64,000 nt of DNA from JAJEEA01 sp965243615 (GCA_965243615.1 CBDEVO010000003.1:3348001-3412000), one strand, 5' to 3'. Positions 35,137-45,168 are shown, numbered from the stretch's first letter. A program made the numbers and translations. The notes: generated by a model not told the origin, from the letters alone.

Positions 35137-36918
35137 ATGTGTGGCATCGGGACGAGCAACGGGCGTCACGGTCGGCGCGTCGCTCCGACGCTGTGCCGCG
35201 TCTGCGTCGTCGTCGCGCTGCTCGCCGGGGTCGTCGCGGCGCACGCACAGGAGGCGAGTCGCACCGGCAGCATCCATGGCCAGGTCGTCGACGCCGCCAC
35301 CCGGCAGCCGCTCGGCGCGGCCGCCGTCGTCGTCCTCGATCGCGGCCTCGCCACCGTCACCGGCGCCGACGGGCGCTTCACGCTGGTGGACGTGCCGGTC
35401 GGGCTGCAGCGCGTGCAGGTCGTGCTGGTCGGCTACGAGTCGGCCATCCTGCACGACGTCGTCGTACGGCCGGGCCGCTTCACGCCGCTGGCGGTGGCGG
35501 TCGACGAGGCCGGCCCCACCGTGCGCGAGGTCGTCGACGTCACTCCCGACTACTTCTCGGCGGAAGAGGAGACGGCGGTCGGCACGGTGAGCTTCAGCTT
35601 CGAGGAGATCCGGCGGGCGCCGGGGTCGGCCGGCGACGTCAGCCGGCTGCTGCAGGTGCTGCCGGGCGTGGGCATGGCCACCGATCAACGGAACGACCTG
35701 ATCGTCCGGGGCGGCAGCCCGGGCGAGCACCTCACCGTCGTCGACAACATCGAGATCCCCAACATCAACCACTTTCCGACCCAGGGGGCGTCGGGCGGCG
35801 TGATCGGCCTGCTCAACACCGACCTCATCGCCGACGTCAGCTTCTCGGCCGGCGGGTTCGGGGTCGAGCGCGTCACGGAAGCGGCGGACGACGAGGCGCG
35901 CGTGCTGTTCGAGAACGACTCCCGCGAGCAGGAGATGGTGCTGCGCAGCCACTGGCGCAGCTCGACGTGCGGACGGTGCTGACCGGGCGCAAGACCGGCG
36001 CCTTCGCCTCGGTGGAGCAGTCGATCGGCCCGCGCCTCACCGCGACGCTCGGCGGCCGCTTCGACCACTTCACGATCAACCGGCGGGGCGCGTGGTCGCC
36101 GCGCCTCGGACTGTCCTATGAGGTCGACCCCCGAACGACGCTGACCGCGGCGGCCGGCGTCTACCGTCAGACGCTGCCCGCGTGGCTGCTCGTCCAGCAC
36201 CGGGACAACCGCCGCCTCGACGACCAGCGCGCCGATCATTACGTGGCCGGCGTGCGGCGGCGGCTGACGCCGAGCACGTTGCTGAGCGTCGAGGCGTACC
36301 GCAAGGACTACCGCGGGCTGCCGTTCGACCCGGATGATCCGACCGCGCTCGTCGTCGACCGGTTCGCCGACTTCAGGACGCCGGCGCCAGGGCGCCTCGT
36401 CGGGGGCGGCCGGGCGCGGTCGCACGGGATCGAGGGCCTCGTACGGAAGAAGCTGGCGCGGGACGTCCACGGCCTGGTGAGCTACGCCTGGGCGGTGTCC
36501 CGCTACACGGACGCGACCGGGGTCGAGCGCGACCGGACGTTCGACCACCGGCACGTCGCGTCGGTGATGGTCGGCTACCGCCCCAACGAGCGCTTCGAAC
36601 TCAGCGGGCGGTGGCGGTACGCCGGCGGACGGCCCCTACTCGCCCTTCGACCCGGAGCTGTCGGCGCAGGCGGGGGCCGGCATCGTGCGGCGGGATCGGA
36701 TCAACGCCGAACGCCACACCGCCTACCATCGGCTCGATCTGCGCTTCGACCACCGCCGGCACTACCGGCGCGTCACCCTCGTCAGCTTCTTCAGCGTGCT
36801 CAACGTCTACGACCGCGACAACGTCTTCCATTACCACTGGGATGCGGACGACAATCGTCCGGAACGCGCCACCCAGTGGGGGCTTCTCCCGGTGGGCGGC
36901 TTCGAGCTCGAGTTCTGA
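35137..36918 (+). pseudogene. Broken TonB-dependent receptor
   Basis: The frame from ATG 35137 encodes a signal peptide (VVVALLAGVVAAHAQ), a CarboxypepD_reg domain (GSIHGQVVDAATRQPLGAAA) and a TonB plug (LLQVLPGVGMATDQRNDLIV, VVDNIEIPNINHFPTQGA). Just after SAGGFG the expected 150-300 residues of early barrel are missing, and the frame stops at 35982. Barrel sequence continues in another frame (TGAFASVEQSIGPRLTATLG to GRWRYAGGRP). It then changes frame again at a CCCC run (36633-36636) to finish YSPFDPELSAQAGAG and GLLPVGGFELEF. Two frame changes plus internal loss make it non-functional, unless the CCCC shift is a sequencing error. Confidence 0.78.
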
Positions 36919-36920
36919 CC

Positions 36921-37973
36921 ATGACGGCTTGGCTGCAGGCGTCGATTCGGGAGCATCCCGCGCACTGGGGGTGGGCGCTCAACGCGGCGTTCTGCACGCT
37001 GGTCGGCGGCGTGCTGAGCCTGGCGATGTCCGAGCGGATCGAGCCGGCGTACTTCGCGACCAGCTATGGCATCGGGTTCTCCATCCATGCCTTCAACCTG
37101 CTCGCGCACCGGCACGGGCCGGCGTGGCTGCCGCGCCGGGCGGGGGAGACCGTCGCCACGGCGTGCGGGATGGTCCTCGGTCTCGCCCTCGGCGGCGTCC
37201 TCCTCGATGGCGACCCCCTGTTCCTGCTGGGCAGCAACGCGTTCCTGCTGATCGGCGTCCTGCTGAGCGGCGCGGGCCTCGCCGGCTCCATCGCGGTCGA
37301 GCGTCTGTGGGAGGTGCGCAACCGGCTCGAGCGGGCGAGGCGGGACGCCCTGGCCCGCGACAAGGCATTGGCGGAGGCCGAGCTGCGCGTGCTGCAGGCG
37401 CAGGTCGAGCCGCACTTCCTGTTCAACACGCTGGCGAACGTCATCTCGCTCATCCGCACGCATCCCGAACGGGCCGCGCGGCTCCTGGAGCGGCTGACGT
37501 CGCTGCTGCGCGCCTCGCTGTCGCGCACGCGCCGCGCCGGCGGGACGCTGGGCGACGAGCTCGCGGGGGTGCGGGCCTACCTCGACATCCAGTCGTTGCG
37601 CATGGCGGGACGGATGACCTTCGAGGTGGACGTGGACCCCGGCCTCGAGGCGGTGCCGATGCCGCCGCTCCTGCTGCAGCCGCTGGTGGAGAACGCGGTG
37701 CTCCACGGCATCGAGCCGTCGCCGGCCGGGGGGCGCGTCGTGGTGCGCGCGGACCGGGCGCGCGGGGTGGTGCGGATCCGGGTGACCGACGATGGCATCG
37801 GGCTCGATCCGGACACCGCCGCGCAGGGCGTCGGCCTCGCCAGCGTCCGCGAGCGTCTGCACGCGACGTTCGGCGAGGGCGGGCGGCTGGCCCTCGAGGA
37901 GACGCCCGGCGGCGGCGTCAGCGCCGAGCTGCGGTTTCCCGCCGCCCCCGCCGCGGCCGCGGAGGTGCGCTGA
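36921..37973 (+). CDS. LytS-type sensor histidine kinase
   Basis: The 350-residue kinase has four hydrophobic segments (residues ~15-125) and a coiled linker (EVRNRLERARRDALARDKAL). The His_kinase core QVEPHFLFNTLANVISLIRT follows with phospho-acceptor His165, then LLLQPLVENAVLHGI (N box) and ITDDG-type IRVTDDGIGLD with a GVGLASVRERL G box. It starts three bases after the broken receptor and is followed two bases later by its response regulator. The signal is unknown; such pairs often regulate adjacent transporters. Confidence 0.88.
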   Translation: MTAWLQASIREHPAHWGWALNAAFCTLVGGVLSLAMSERIEPAYFATSYGIGFSIHAFNLLAHRHGPAWLPRRAGETVATACGMVLGLALGGVLLDGDPLFLLGSNAFLLIGVLLSGAGLAGSIAVERLWEVRNRLERARRDALARDKALAEAELRVLQAQVEPHFLFNTLANVISLIRTHPERAARLLERLTSLLRASLSRTRRAGGTLGDELAGVRAYLDIQSLRMAGRMTFEVDVDPGLEAVPMPPLLLQPLVENAVLHGIEPSPAGGRVVVRADRARGVVRIRVTDDGIGLDPDTAAQGVGLASVRERLHATFGEGGRLALEETPGGGVSAELRFPAAPAAAAEVR

Positions 37974-37975
37974 GG

Positions 37976-38737
37976 ATGGGCGATGCCGCCAGGGCGCTGA
38001 TCGCCGACGACGAGCCGGCGCTGCGGGCCGAGCTCCGACGCCTGCTCGCGGGCGCGTGGCCGGAGCTGGGGATCGTGGCGTCGGTCGGGGACGGCGCGGC
38101 GGCCCTCGAGGCGATCGAACGCCTGCGGCCGGACGTCGCCTTCCTCGACATCCGCATGCCGCCGCCCTCGGGCCTGGACGTCGCGCGGCGCGCCGGCCCG
38201 GACACCGCCGTCGTGTTCGTGACGGCGTACGACACCCATGCGGTGGAGGCGTTCGAGCGGGCGGCGGTGGACTATCTCCTCAAGCCCGTGCTCGGGCCGC
38301 GCCTCGACGAGACCGTGCATCGCCTGAAGCGGCGGCTGGCCGGCGGGGACCGCGACGGTCCGGACCCGCGGGTCCTCGAATCGCTGATCCGGCGCCTGGC
38401 CGACACCCCCGACTACCTGCACTGGCTGCGGGTCGGACACGGGGAGCGCGTCGAGCTCGTCGCCGTCGACGACGTCTGCTTCTTCCGGTCCGACCGCAAG
38501 TACACCGCGGCGGTGACGCGCGACCGGGAGCACCTGGTGCGCACGCCCATCTCGGAGCTGGCGGCGCGCCTCGATCCCGCGCGGTTCTGGCGGATCCACC
38601 GCGGCGGCATCGTCAACGTCGCCGCTATCGAGGCGGCCCGCCGCGATCTGCGCGGGCGCTATCGCCTGACGTTGAAGGAGCGCCCCGAGGTGCTGCGGGT
38701 GAGCGCCGCCTACCGGCACCTGTTCAGGCGCATGTAG
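37976..38737 (+). CDS. LytTR-family response regulator
   Basis: The 253-residue regulator has a receiver domain with acidic pair Asp11-Asp12, phospho-acceptor Asp58 (VAFLDIRMPP), a Thr/Ser switch (VVFVTAYD) and Lys in AVDYLLKPV. A LytTR DNA-binding domain follows (VDDVCFFRSDRKYTAAV, RFWRIHRGGIVN, RVSAAYRHLFRRM). ATG at 37976 lies two bases after the kinase stop with GAGG just before it. It forms a two-component system with the LytS-like kinase. Confidence 0.9.
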   Translation: MGDAARALIADDEPALRAELRRLLAGAWPELGIVASVGDGAAALEAIERLRPDVAFLDIRMPPPSGLDVARRAGPDTAVVFVTAYDTHAVEAFERAAVDYLLKPVLGPRLDETVHRLKRRLAGGDRDGPDPRVLESLIRRLADTPDYLHWLRVGHGERVELVAVDDVCFFRSDRKYTAAVTRDREHLVRTPISELAARLDPARFWRIHRGGIVNVAAIEAARRDLRGRYRLTLKERPEVLRVSAAYRHLFRRM

Positions 38738-38760
38738 GTACAGGCGGCGGGGCGTTCGCG

Positions 38761-41406
38761 CTATTCGCTCCGCAGCACCGTGGCGGGATCGAGCGCGGTC
38801 GCGCGGCGCGCGGGGACATAGGCCGCGAGCCCCGCGAGCAGGGCGAACAGCACGGGGACCGCCACGTAGGTGGCGGGGTCCCACGGGCTGACGCCATGGA
38901 GCTGAGAGGAGAGCGACGACATCAGGACGGCCGCGGCCAGCTCTCCGATGACGACGCCGGCGCCCGCGAACGCCAGCGCGTGGCGCACGAAGCGCGTGCG
39001 GACGCCGGCGCGGGTCGCGCCGAGGGCGAGCCGGATGCCGATGTCGCGGCGCCGGCGCGCGGCGGCGCAGGCGACGACGCCGTAGACCCCGATCATCCCG
39101 AGGGCGACGCCGAGGACGGCGAACCCCAGCACCAGGGTCGTCGTGAAGCGCGGGCGGCTGACGGCCTGGGCCATGACGTCCTCCATCGAACGGATGCGGC
39201 TGACCGGCGTCTCCGCGTCGAGCGAGGCGACCACCGCCCGCAGGTTGTCGGTGACCAGGGCCGGGTCGGCGCCGGCGTGGACGATCACGGACATCGCGTC
39301 GATGGCGCCGAGGTGCTGGGCCAGGGGCAGATACAGCGTCGTGCCCTCCTCGCTCGCGGGTCCCTGCCAACGGACGTCCGCGACCACGCCGACCACGGTA
39401 CGCCAGGGGTCGGCGTCTCCCTGACCGCCGGGGAACTGGATGCGTTGGCCGACCGCGGTCTCGCCCGGCCACCAGGTCTCGGCCAGGCGCCGGCTGACGA
39501 GCACGACCCGCTGCGCGCCGCTCGAGTCGGCCTCGGTGAACGCGCGGCCTTCGACGATGGGCACGCCGAGGGCGGTCAGGTAGTCGGCGCTCACGGCGGT
39601 TCGCAGGTCGGTCGACGGCCACTCCCCGCCCTCGGTGGCCGGGTTCGGCCGGCCCTCGATCGTGAACACGCTGAAGCCGAAGCCGGCCCCGAAGGGCTCG
39701 AAGACGGTCGACAGCCCCACCGTGCGGACGAACGGAAGGGCGCGAAGACGTTGCTCCAGCGCCGTGTAGAAGCCGAGCCTGGCGCTATCGTCGGGATGAC
39801 GCGCGGCCGACGGCGCGACCTCCGCCACGACGCGGCGCTCCGGGCTGAGTCCGACATCGACGGCGAGCTGCGAGGCCAGGCTCCGGGCGAGCAGGGCGGC
39901 CGCGATGGCGAGGGTGACGGCCGCCGCGGTCTCGACGGTGACGAACAGGTCGAGACCGCGCCCCGTCGTTTCGCCGACGCTTCCGCGCGTGCCCGATCGC
40001 GCGGACTCCTCGCCCGCGCGCGCCGCGCGCAGCGCCGGCAGGGTGCCGGCGGCCAGCGCGGTGACGACCGAGAGCACCGCGGTGAAGCCGAGGACGACGC
40101 CGTCGACGCGAATCCCGTCCGCCCGCGGAACGTCGGCGGGCAGGAGCGCGACCAGGGCCGGCACGCCGGCCCAGGCGACGGCGAGGCCCGCCGCGCCCCC
40201 GAGCAGGCTGACGAGCGCGCTCTCGGTCAGGAGCTGCCGGACGACGCGCCCGCGGCCGGCCCCGAGGGCGGCGCGCAGGGCCAGCTCGTGCCGGCGGGCG
40301 GCGGCGCGGACCTGCTGCAGGTTGGTCAGGTTCACGGCCCCGATCAGCCACACCGCGGCGACCGCCGCGAGCAGCAGGAGCAGCATCGGGCGCACCGCCC
40401 CGAGCCGGTCCTCCCGCCACGTCCTCAGGCTGACGCGCGCCCCGTAGTCGTCGGGCATCCGCCACGGGAACAGCCCGGCGAACCTCGGGCCGAGCGCCCG
40501 CATCTCGTCCGTCGCCGCCTCCAGGGAGACGCCGGGGCGGAGCCGGCCGACCAGGAACGCGGTGCGTGCCCACAGGCCGACCGGGCTCGCCGGGTCCACG
40601 GTCATCGGCACCCAGATGTCCACGCCGGCCGACGGGAAGTCGAAGTCGGGCGGCATGACGCCGCGCACCTCGTGGGCGACACCGTCGAGCGGCAGCGTCC
40701 GCCCGACGACGGCCGGGTCGGCGCCGAAGCGTTGCCGCCACAGCGCGTCGCTCAGCAGGGCGGCCGGCGCGGCGCCGGGGCGCTCGTCGTCGAGGCGGAA
40801 GCCCTGACCCAACACCGGCGCGCGGCCCAGGCGGGCCAGTAGATCGCCCGTGGTCGGCACGACGCTCACGCGCAAGGGCTCGTCGAGTCCGGTGAGGGTC
40901 CGGTCGTCCGGCGGGACATAGGCGGAGACGTCGAGGGTGCGCGCCCGCTCTCGCAGCTCGACGAGCTCGCCGACGTAGCCGATGTCGAGGATGCGGACCA
41001 GCCGGTCCGGTTCCTCGACCGGCAGAGGGCGCAGGAGAATGCCGTGGAGGGCGCTGAAGATGGCCGTCGTCGCGCCGATGGTGAGGGCCAGGGTGGCGAC
41101 CGACATTGCCGTGAACCCGCGGCGGCGGGCGAGGGCGCGTGCGCCGCACCATACGTCCTGCCGCAACTGATCGAGCCAGCGCCAGCGCCACAGGGCCCGG
41201 ACGTCCTCGCGGATGAGCCCGGCGTTGCCGAGCGTCGCCCGCGCCGCCCGCGCGGCGTCCGCGGGCGACATGCCCCGCTCGAGGTTCTGCTGGGTCTCGA
41301 GCTCCAGGTGCAGGGAGAGCTCGCGCCGGATGTCCGTCTCCGCCCGCTTCGCGCGGCGGCGGCGGAGCCACGGGAGCAGGCGAACGAGGGGCGAACGCAG
41401 CGGCAT
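38761..41406 (-). CDS. ADOP-family duplicated ABC transporter permease (MacB/FtsX type)
   Basis: The 881-residue protein begins with the ADOP permease-prefix region (ETDIRRELSLHLELETQQNL, AARATLGNAGLIREDVRALW). It then has two FtsX/MacB periplasmic-core and membrane units: first TAMSVATLALTIGATTAIFS and LLLLLAAVAAVWLIGAVNLT, second LGFAVLGVALGMIGVYGVVA, ending VPARRATALDPATVLRSE. ADOP ('acidobacterial duplicated orphan permease') proteins lack a neighbouring ATPase, as here. The substrate is unknown. A strong promoter and an 8-bp perfect dyad lie just upstream (41431-41464). Members are usually next to a PadR regulator; none is adjacent here. Confidence 0.88.
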   Translation of the reverse strand: MPLRSPLVRLLPWLRRRRAKRAETDIRRELSLHLELETQQNLERGMSPADAARAARATLGNAGLIREDVRALWRWRWLDQLRQDVWCGARALARRRGFTAMSVATLALTIGATTAIFSALHGILLRPLPVEEPDRLVRILDIGYVGELVELRERARTLDVSAYVPPDDRTLTGLDEPLRVSVVPTTGDLLARLGRAPVLGQGFRLDDERPGAAPAALLSDALWRQRFGADPAVVGRTLPLDGVAHEVRGVMPPDFDFPSAGVDIWVPMTVDPASPVGLWARTAFLVGRLRPGVSLEAATDEMRALGPRFAGLFPWRMPDDYGARVSLRTWREDRLGAVRPMLLLLLAAVAAVWLIGAVNLTNLQQVRAAARRHELALRAALGAGRGRVVRQLLTESALVSLLGGAAGLAVAWAGVPALVALLPADVPRADGIRVDGVVLGFTAVLSVVTALAAGTLPALRAARAGEESARSGTRGSVGETTGRGLDLFVTVETAAAVTLAIAAALLARSLASQLAVDVGLSPERRVVAEVAPSAARHPDDSARLGFYTALEQRLRALPFVRTVGLSTVFEPFGAGFGFSVFTIEGRPNPATEGGEWPSTDLRTAVSADYLTALGVPIVEGRAFTEADSSGAQRVVLVSRRLAETWWPGETAVGQRIQFPGGQGDADPWRTVVGVVADVRWQGPASEEGTTLYLPLAQHLGAIDAMSVIVHAGADPALVTDNLRAVVASLDAETPVSRIRSMEDVMAQAVSRPRFTTTLVLGFAVLGVALGMIGVYGVVACAAARRRRDIGIRLALGATRAGVRTRFVRHALAFAGAGVVIGELAAAVLMSSLSSQLHGVSPWDPATYVAVPVLFALLAGLAAYVPARRATALDPATVLRSE

Positions 41407-41430
41407 GGTTGGCTCTCCGTATATGAAGAT

Positions 41431-41464
41431 AATCTACAATAGATCGAATAATGTAGATTGTCAA
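41431..41464 (-). promoter_or_regulatory. Promoter and PadR-like dyad of the ADOP permease
   Basis: On the minus strand TTGACA (41464-41459) is separated by 17 bp from TATTGT (41441-41436). AATCTACA (41431-41438) and TGTAGATT (41452-41459) form a perfect 8-bp inverted repeat that overlaps both promoter elements. The stretch is sharply AT-rich. A repressor bound here would block transcription; PadR-type proteins commonly control ADOP genes, but that assignment is inference. Confidence 0.65.
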
Positions 41465-41677
41465 TGTATGTGGAGACAGGGGTCGACACCGCCTGGGTCA
41501 CGCATCGACAACCGTGCCTGCGGAGGAGATGTCTTGCCGGAAGTCGACCTCGCCGCTACACGGACGAAAGAGTTTCGGCGTAGACTTGCCGTATCCCGAG
41601 GTGCCGGGCAACGACGGCGGCCGCGCCATGCTCTCGATACCTGGCGCGAAGGCACCATCGGCAGCCGAGGACAGGCG

Positions 41678-43240
41678 ATGACCGATTACCTGCGTGTCGA
41701 TTCGTTGCTCCAGCGTCGGCTGGACCGTCGCGATCTGCTGACCAGCGGACTGGCTCTGCTCGGACTCGGCGCCGCCCGCCGCGTCTCGGGCCGGTCTCTC
41801 TTCCAGCCCTCCGCGTTCCCGCTCGGCGTCGCGTCGGGCGACCCGGCGGCGGACGGCGTCGTCCTCTGGACGCGCCTCGCCCTGGATCCGCTGAACGGCG
41901 GCGGCATGCCCCCGGACGACGTCGAGGTCGTCTGGGAGGTGGCGCGGGACGAGGGGATGGCCGACGTGGTGCGGCGCGGCACGAGCGTCGCCCGCGAGGT
42001 GCTCGGCCACAGCGTCCACGTCGAGGTGGATGGGCTCGAGCCGGGGCGCTGGTACTGGTACCGGTTCCGGGCCGGGGCCGACGAGAGCGCGGTGGGGCGG
42101 ACCCGCACCCTGCCGGCGGCAGGCGCGCGTGCCGACCGGCTGCGGTTCGCCTTTGCCTCGTGCCAGCACTACGAGCAGGGGTACTACACGGCGTACCGGC
42201 ACATGGCCGAGGACGACCTCGACCTCGTCTTCCACCTCGGCGACTACATCTACGAATACGAGGGGCGCGACGGGCGGGTGCGGAGGCACACCGGCGACGA
42301 GATCGAGCTGATCGACGACTACCGCAACCGGTACGCGCTTTATCGCAGCGACCCGGACCTCCAGGCGGCGCACGCGGCGTTCCCGTGGGTGGTGACGTGG
42401 GACGACCACGAGGTCGACAACAACTACGCGAATGCGGTCTCGGAAGAGGAGGGGCTGCCGGCCGAGCTGTTCCTCCGGCGCCGCGCCGCCGCGTACCAGG
42501 CGTACTACGAGCACATGCCGCTGCGCCGGTCGTCTCTGCCCGCCGGCCCGAACCTGCAGCTCTACCGCGCCTTCGGCTGGGGCGACCTCGCCTCGGTCCA
42601 CGTGCTCGACACGCGGCAGTACCGCTCCGACCAGCCGTGCGGCGACCGGGGCGGCCACTGCGACGGCATCTACGACCCGGCGGCGACGCTGCTCGGCGAG
42701 GCGCAGGAGCGCTGGCTGATGGACGGGCTCGACGGCTCGACGGCGCGCTGGAACGTCGTGCCGCAGCAGCTCATGATGGCGCGGGTGGACTTCGCGTCCG
42801 GCGACGACGAGTCCTACCCGGTGGACATATGGTCGGGCTACGAGGCCGCGCGCCGGCGGCTGATGGAGTTTCTCGCGGCGCGCCGGCCCGCCAACCCGCT
42901 CGTCCTCGCCGGCGACATCCACAGCAACTGGGTCAACGACCTCAAGGTCGACTACCGCGACCCCGCCGCCCCCGTGGTCGGCACCGAGCTCGTGTGCACC
43001 TCCATCAGCTCGGGCGGCGACGGCGCTGACGGCGGCGACCGCGCCGCCGCGCTGATCGCGGAGAACCCGGCCATCCGCTTCTACAACGGCCAGCGCGGCT
43101 ACGTGCGCTGCGATCTGACGCCCGAGCAATGCCGGGCCGACTACCAGGTGCTGGAGTACGTCACCCGGCCCGGCAGCCCCATCTCGACGCGCGCGTCGTT
43201 CGTCGTCGAGGACGGCCGCCCCGGCGCGCAGCCGCTCTGA
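41678..43240 (+). CDS. phoD: PhoD-like alkaline phosphatase, tandem copy 1
   Basis: The 520-residue protein has a twin-arginine-type N-terminus (RRLDRRDLLTSGLALLGLGA) and the PhoD N-terminal domain (FPLGVASGDPAADGVVLWTR, GRWYWYRFRAGADESAVGRT). The metallophosphoesterase core has FASCQHYEQGYYTAY, FHLGDYIYEYEG, VVTWDDHEVDNNYAN and LAGDIHSNW, supplying the metal ligands. PhoD enzymes are exported phosphomono/diesterases used for phosphate scavenging. The next gene is an almost identical copy. A good start is ATG 41678; the frame extends far upstream without similarity. Confidence 0.88.
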   Translation: MTDYLRVDSLLQRRLDRRDLLTSGLALLGLGAARRVSGRSLFQPSAFPLGVASGDPAADGVVLWTRLALDPLNGGGMPPDDVEVVWEVARDEGMADVVRRGTSVAREVLGHSVHVEVDGLEPGRWYWYRFRAGADESAVGRTRTLPAAGARADRLRFAFASCQHYEQGYYTAYRHMAEDDLDLVFHLGDYIYEYEGRDGRVRRHTGDEIELIDDYRNRYALYRSDPDLQAAHAAFPWVVTWDDHEVDNNYANAVSEEEGLPAELFLRRRAAAYQAYYEHMPLRRSSLPAGPNLQLYRAFGWGDLASVHVLDTRQYRSDQPCGDRGGHCDGIYDPAATLLGEAQERWLMDGLDGSTARWNVVPQQLMMARVDFASGDDESYPVDIWSGYEAARRRLMEFLAARRPANPLVLAGDIHSNWVNDLKVDYRDPAAPVVGTELVCTSISSGGDGADGGDRAAALIAENPAIRFYNGQRGYVRCDLTPEQCRADYQVLEYVTRPGSPISTRASFVVEDGRPGAQPL

Positions 43241-43568
43241 GTCAGTCTGTTCCCCCGTGCGCGCCGACGTTCCGGACCCGCGCGATTGACGACCAGGAAC
43301 GCCGGGGCTCGCGTGTTCCGGCGACGCGCCACGGGCTTCGTTGGCTCCGCACCATCGGCGATTCCACAATCGCCGGCCGACCTGGCACCGACGCTGTTGG
43401 CGAGCTGGCGGCCCGAACGGCCCTCGACGCGATGTCCGTGATCGTCCACGCCGTTGAAAGCGGTTTCCGGGGTAGACTTGCGGCATCCCGCGATGCTGGC
43501 GGCGACGCCGGCCGAACCATGATGTCACCAGACGGCGCAACTGCGCCGTCGGAAGCCGAGGACGAGCG
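43241..43568 (+). other. Spacer between the two PhoD genes, partly duplicated
   Basis: About 330 bp with no gene. Its last ~115 bp (from GGGTAGACTTGCGGCATCCC near 43473) resemble the 115 bp before the first PhoD gene (GGCGTAGACTTGCCGTATCC near 41578), including a shared GGAAGCCGAGGAC-like ending, so the duplication covers the upstream region. Confidence 0.55.
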
Positions 43569-45131
43569 ATGACCCACTCCCTCCGTGTCGATTCGTTGCT
43601 TCAGCGTCGGTTGGACCGCCGTGATCTGCTGACCGGCGGCCTGGCCCTGCTCGGACTGGGCGCCGCCCGCCGCACCTCGGGCGGGTCTCTCTTCCAGCCC
43701 TCCGCGTTCCCGCTCGGCGTCGCGTCGGGCGATCCGACGCCGGACGGCGTCGTTCTCTGGACGCGCCTCGCCCTGGACCCGTTGAACGGCGGCGGCATGC
43801 CTCCGGACGACGTGGAGGTCGTCTGGGAGGTTGCTCGCGACGAGGGGATGGCCGACGTGGTCCGACGCGGGACGAGCGTCGCCCGCGATGTGCTCGGACA
43901 CAGCGTCCACGTCGAGGTCGACGGGCTCGAGCCGGGGCGCTGGTACTGGTACAGGTTCCGCGCCGGGGCTGACGAGAGCGCCGTCGGTCGGACGCGCACC
44001 CTGCCGGCCGCGGGAGCGCGCGCCGACCGGCTGCGGTTCGCGTTCGCGTCGTGCCAGCACTACGAGCACGGGTACTTCACGGCATACCGGCACATGGCCG
44101 AGGACGACCTGGATCTCGTCTTCCACCTCGGCGACTACATCTACGAGTACGAGGGGCGCGACGGGGGGGTGCGCAGGCACACCGGCGACGAGATCGAGCT
44201 GGTCGACGACTACCGCAACCGGTACGCGCTCTATCGCAGCGACCCCGACCTGCAGGCGGCGCACGCGGCGTTTCCGTGGGTGGTGACGTGGGACGACCAC
44301 GAGGTCGACAACAACTACGCGAACGCGGTGTCGGAAGAGGAGGGGCTGCCGGCCGAGCTGTTCCTCCGCCGCCGCGCCGCCGCCTACCAGGCCTACTACG
44401 AGCACATGCCGCTGCGCCGCTCGTCGCTGCCCGCCGGTCCCGACCTGCAGCTCTACCGCGCCTTCGGCTGGGGCGACCTCGCCTCGGTCCACGTGCTCGA
44501 CACGCGGCAGTACCGCACCGATCAGCCGTGCGGCGACGGCCGGGGCGCCTGCGACGGCATGTTGGACCCCGCCGCCACCCCGCTCGGCGAGGCGCAGGAG
44601 CGCTGGCTGCTGGACGGGCTCGGCGGCTCGGCCGCGCGGTGGAACGTCATCCCCCAGCAGATCATGATGGCGCGCATCGACTACACCCCGGGCGACGGCG
44701 AGTCCTACGCGCTGGACATGTGGTCGGGCTACGAGGCCGCGCGCCGACGGCTCATGGAGTTCCTCGCCGCGCGCCGGCCCGGAAACCCGCTGGTCCTCAC
44801 CGGCGACATCCACAGCAACTGGGTCAACGACCTCAAGGTCGACTACCGCGACCCCGCCGCGCCGGTGGTCGGCACCGAGCTCGTCGGCACCTCCATCAGC
44901 TCGAGCGGCGACGGCGCCGACGTCCGCGACGACACCGCCGCGCTGCTCGCGGAGAACCCGGCGATCCGCTTCTACAACGCCCAGCGCGGCTATGTGCGCT
45001 GCGACCTGACCCCCGAGCGGTGCCGGGCCGACTACCAGGTCCTGGAGTACGTCACCCGGCCCGGCAGCCCCATCTCCACGCGCGCGTCGTTCGTCGTCGA
45101 GGACGGCCGGCCCGGCGCGCAGCGGCTCTGA
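43569..45131 (+). CDS. phoD: PhoD-like alkaline phosphatase, tandem copy 2
   Basis: This is the second 520-residue PhoD copy, of identical length to the first with only scattered substitutions (for example RRTSGGSLFQ for RRVSGRSLFQ, HGYFTAY for QGYYTAY). All metal-binding motifs are intact (LGDYIYEYEG, WDDHEVDNN, TGDIHSNW). The Tat-like start RRLDRRDLLTGGLALLGLGA is kept. Cys pairs around DQPCGDGRGACDG differ slightly from copy 1 (CGDRGGHCDG). Both copies look functional, so a dosage or substrate-range effect is plausible. A separate promoter is not obvious. Confidence 0.88.
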   Translation: MTHSLRVDSLLQRRLDRRDLLTGGLALLGLGAARRTSGGSLFQPSAFPLGVASGDPTPDGVVLWTRLALDPLNGGGMPPDDVEVVWEVARDEGMADVVRRGTSVARDVLGHSVHVEVDGLEPGRWYWYRFRAGADESAVGRTRTLPAAGARADRLRFAFASCQHYEHGYFTAYRHMAEDDLDLVFHLGDYIYEYEGRDGGVRRHTGDEIELVDDYRNRYALYRSDPDLQAAHAAFPWVVTWDDHEVDNNYANAVSEEEGLPAELFLRRRAAAYQAYYEHMPLRRSSLPAGPDLQLYRAFGWGDLASVHVLDTRQYRTDQPCGDGRGACDGMLDPAATPLGEAQERWLLDGLGGSAARWNVIPQQIMMARIDYTPGDGESYALDMWSGYEAARRRLMEFLAARRPGNPLVLTGDIHSNWVNDLKVDYRDPAAPVVGTELVGTSISSSGDGADVRDDTAALLAENPAIRFYNAQRGYVRCDLTPERCRADYQVLEYVTRPGSPISTRASFVVEDGRPGAQRL

Positions 45132-45168
45132 GCAACTCGGGCCGGTCGTCGCGGCGACGGGCCGTTCG

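Noticed and set aside
35139..37973. A long open frame joining receptor barrel and histidine kinase
   Set aside because: The frame happens to be open, but the kinase has its own ATG at 36921 and the receptor part belongs to a broken gene in several phases.
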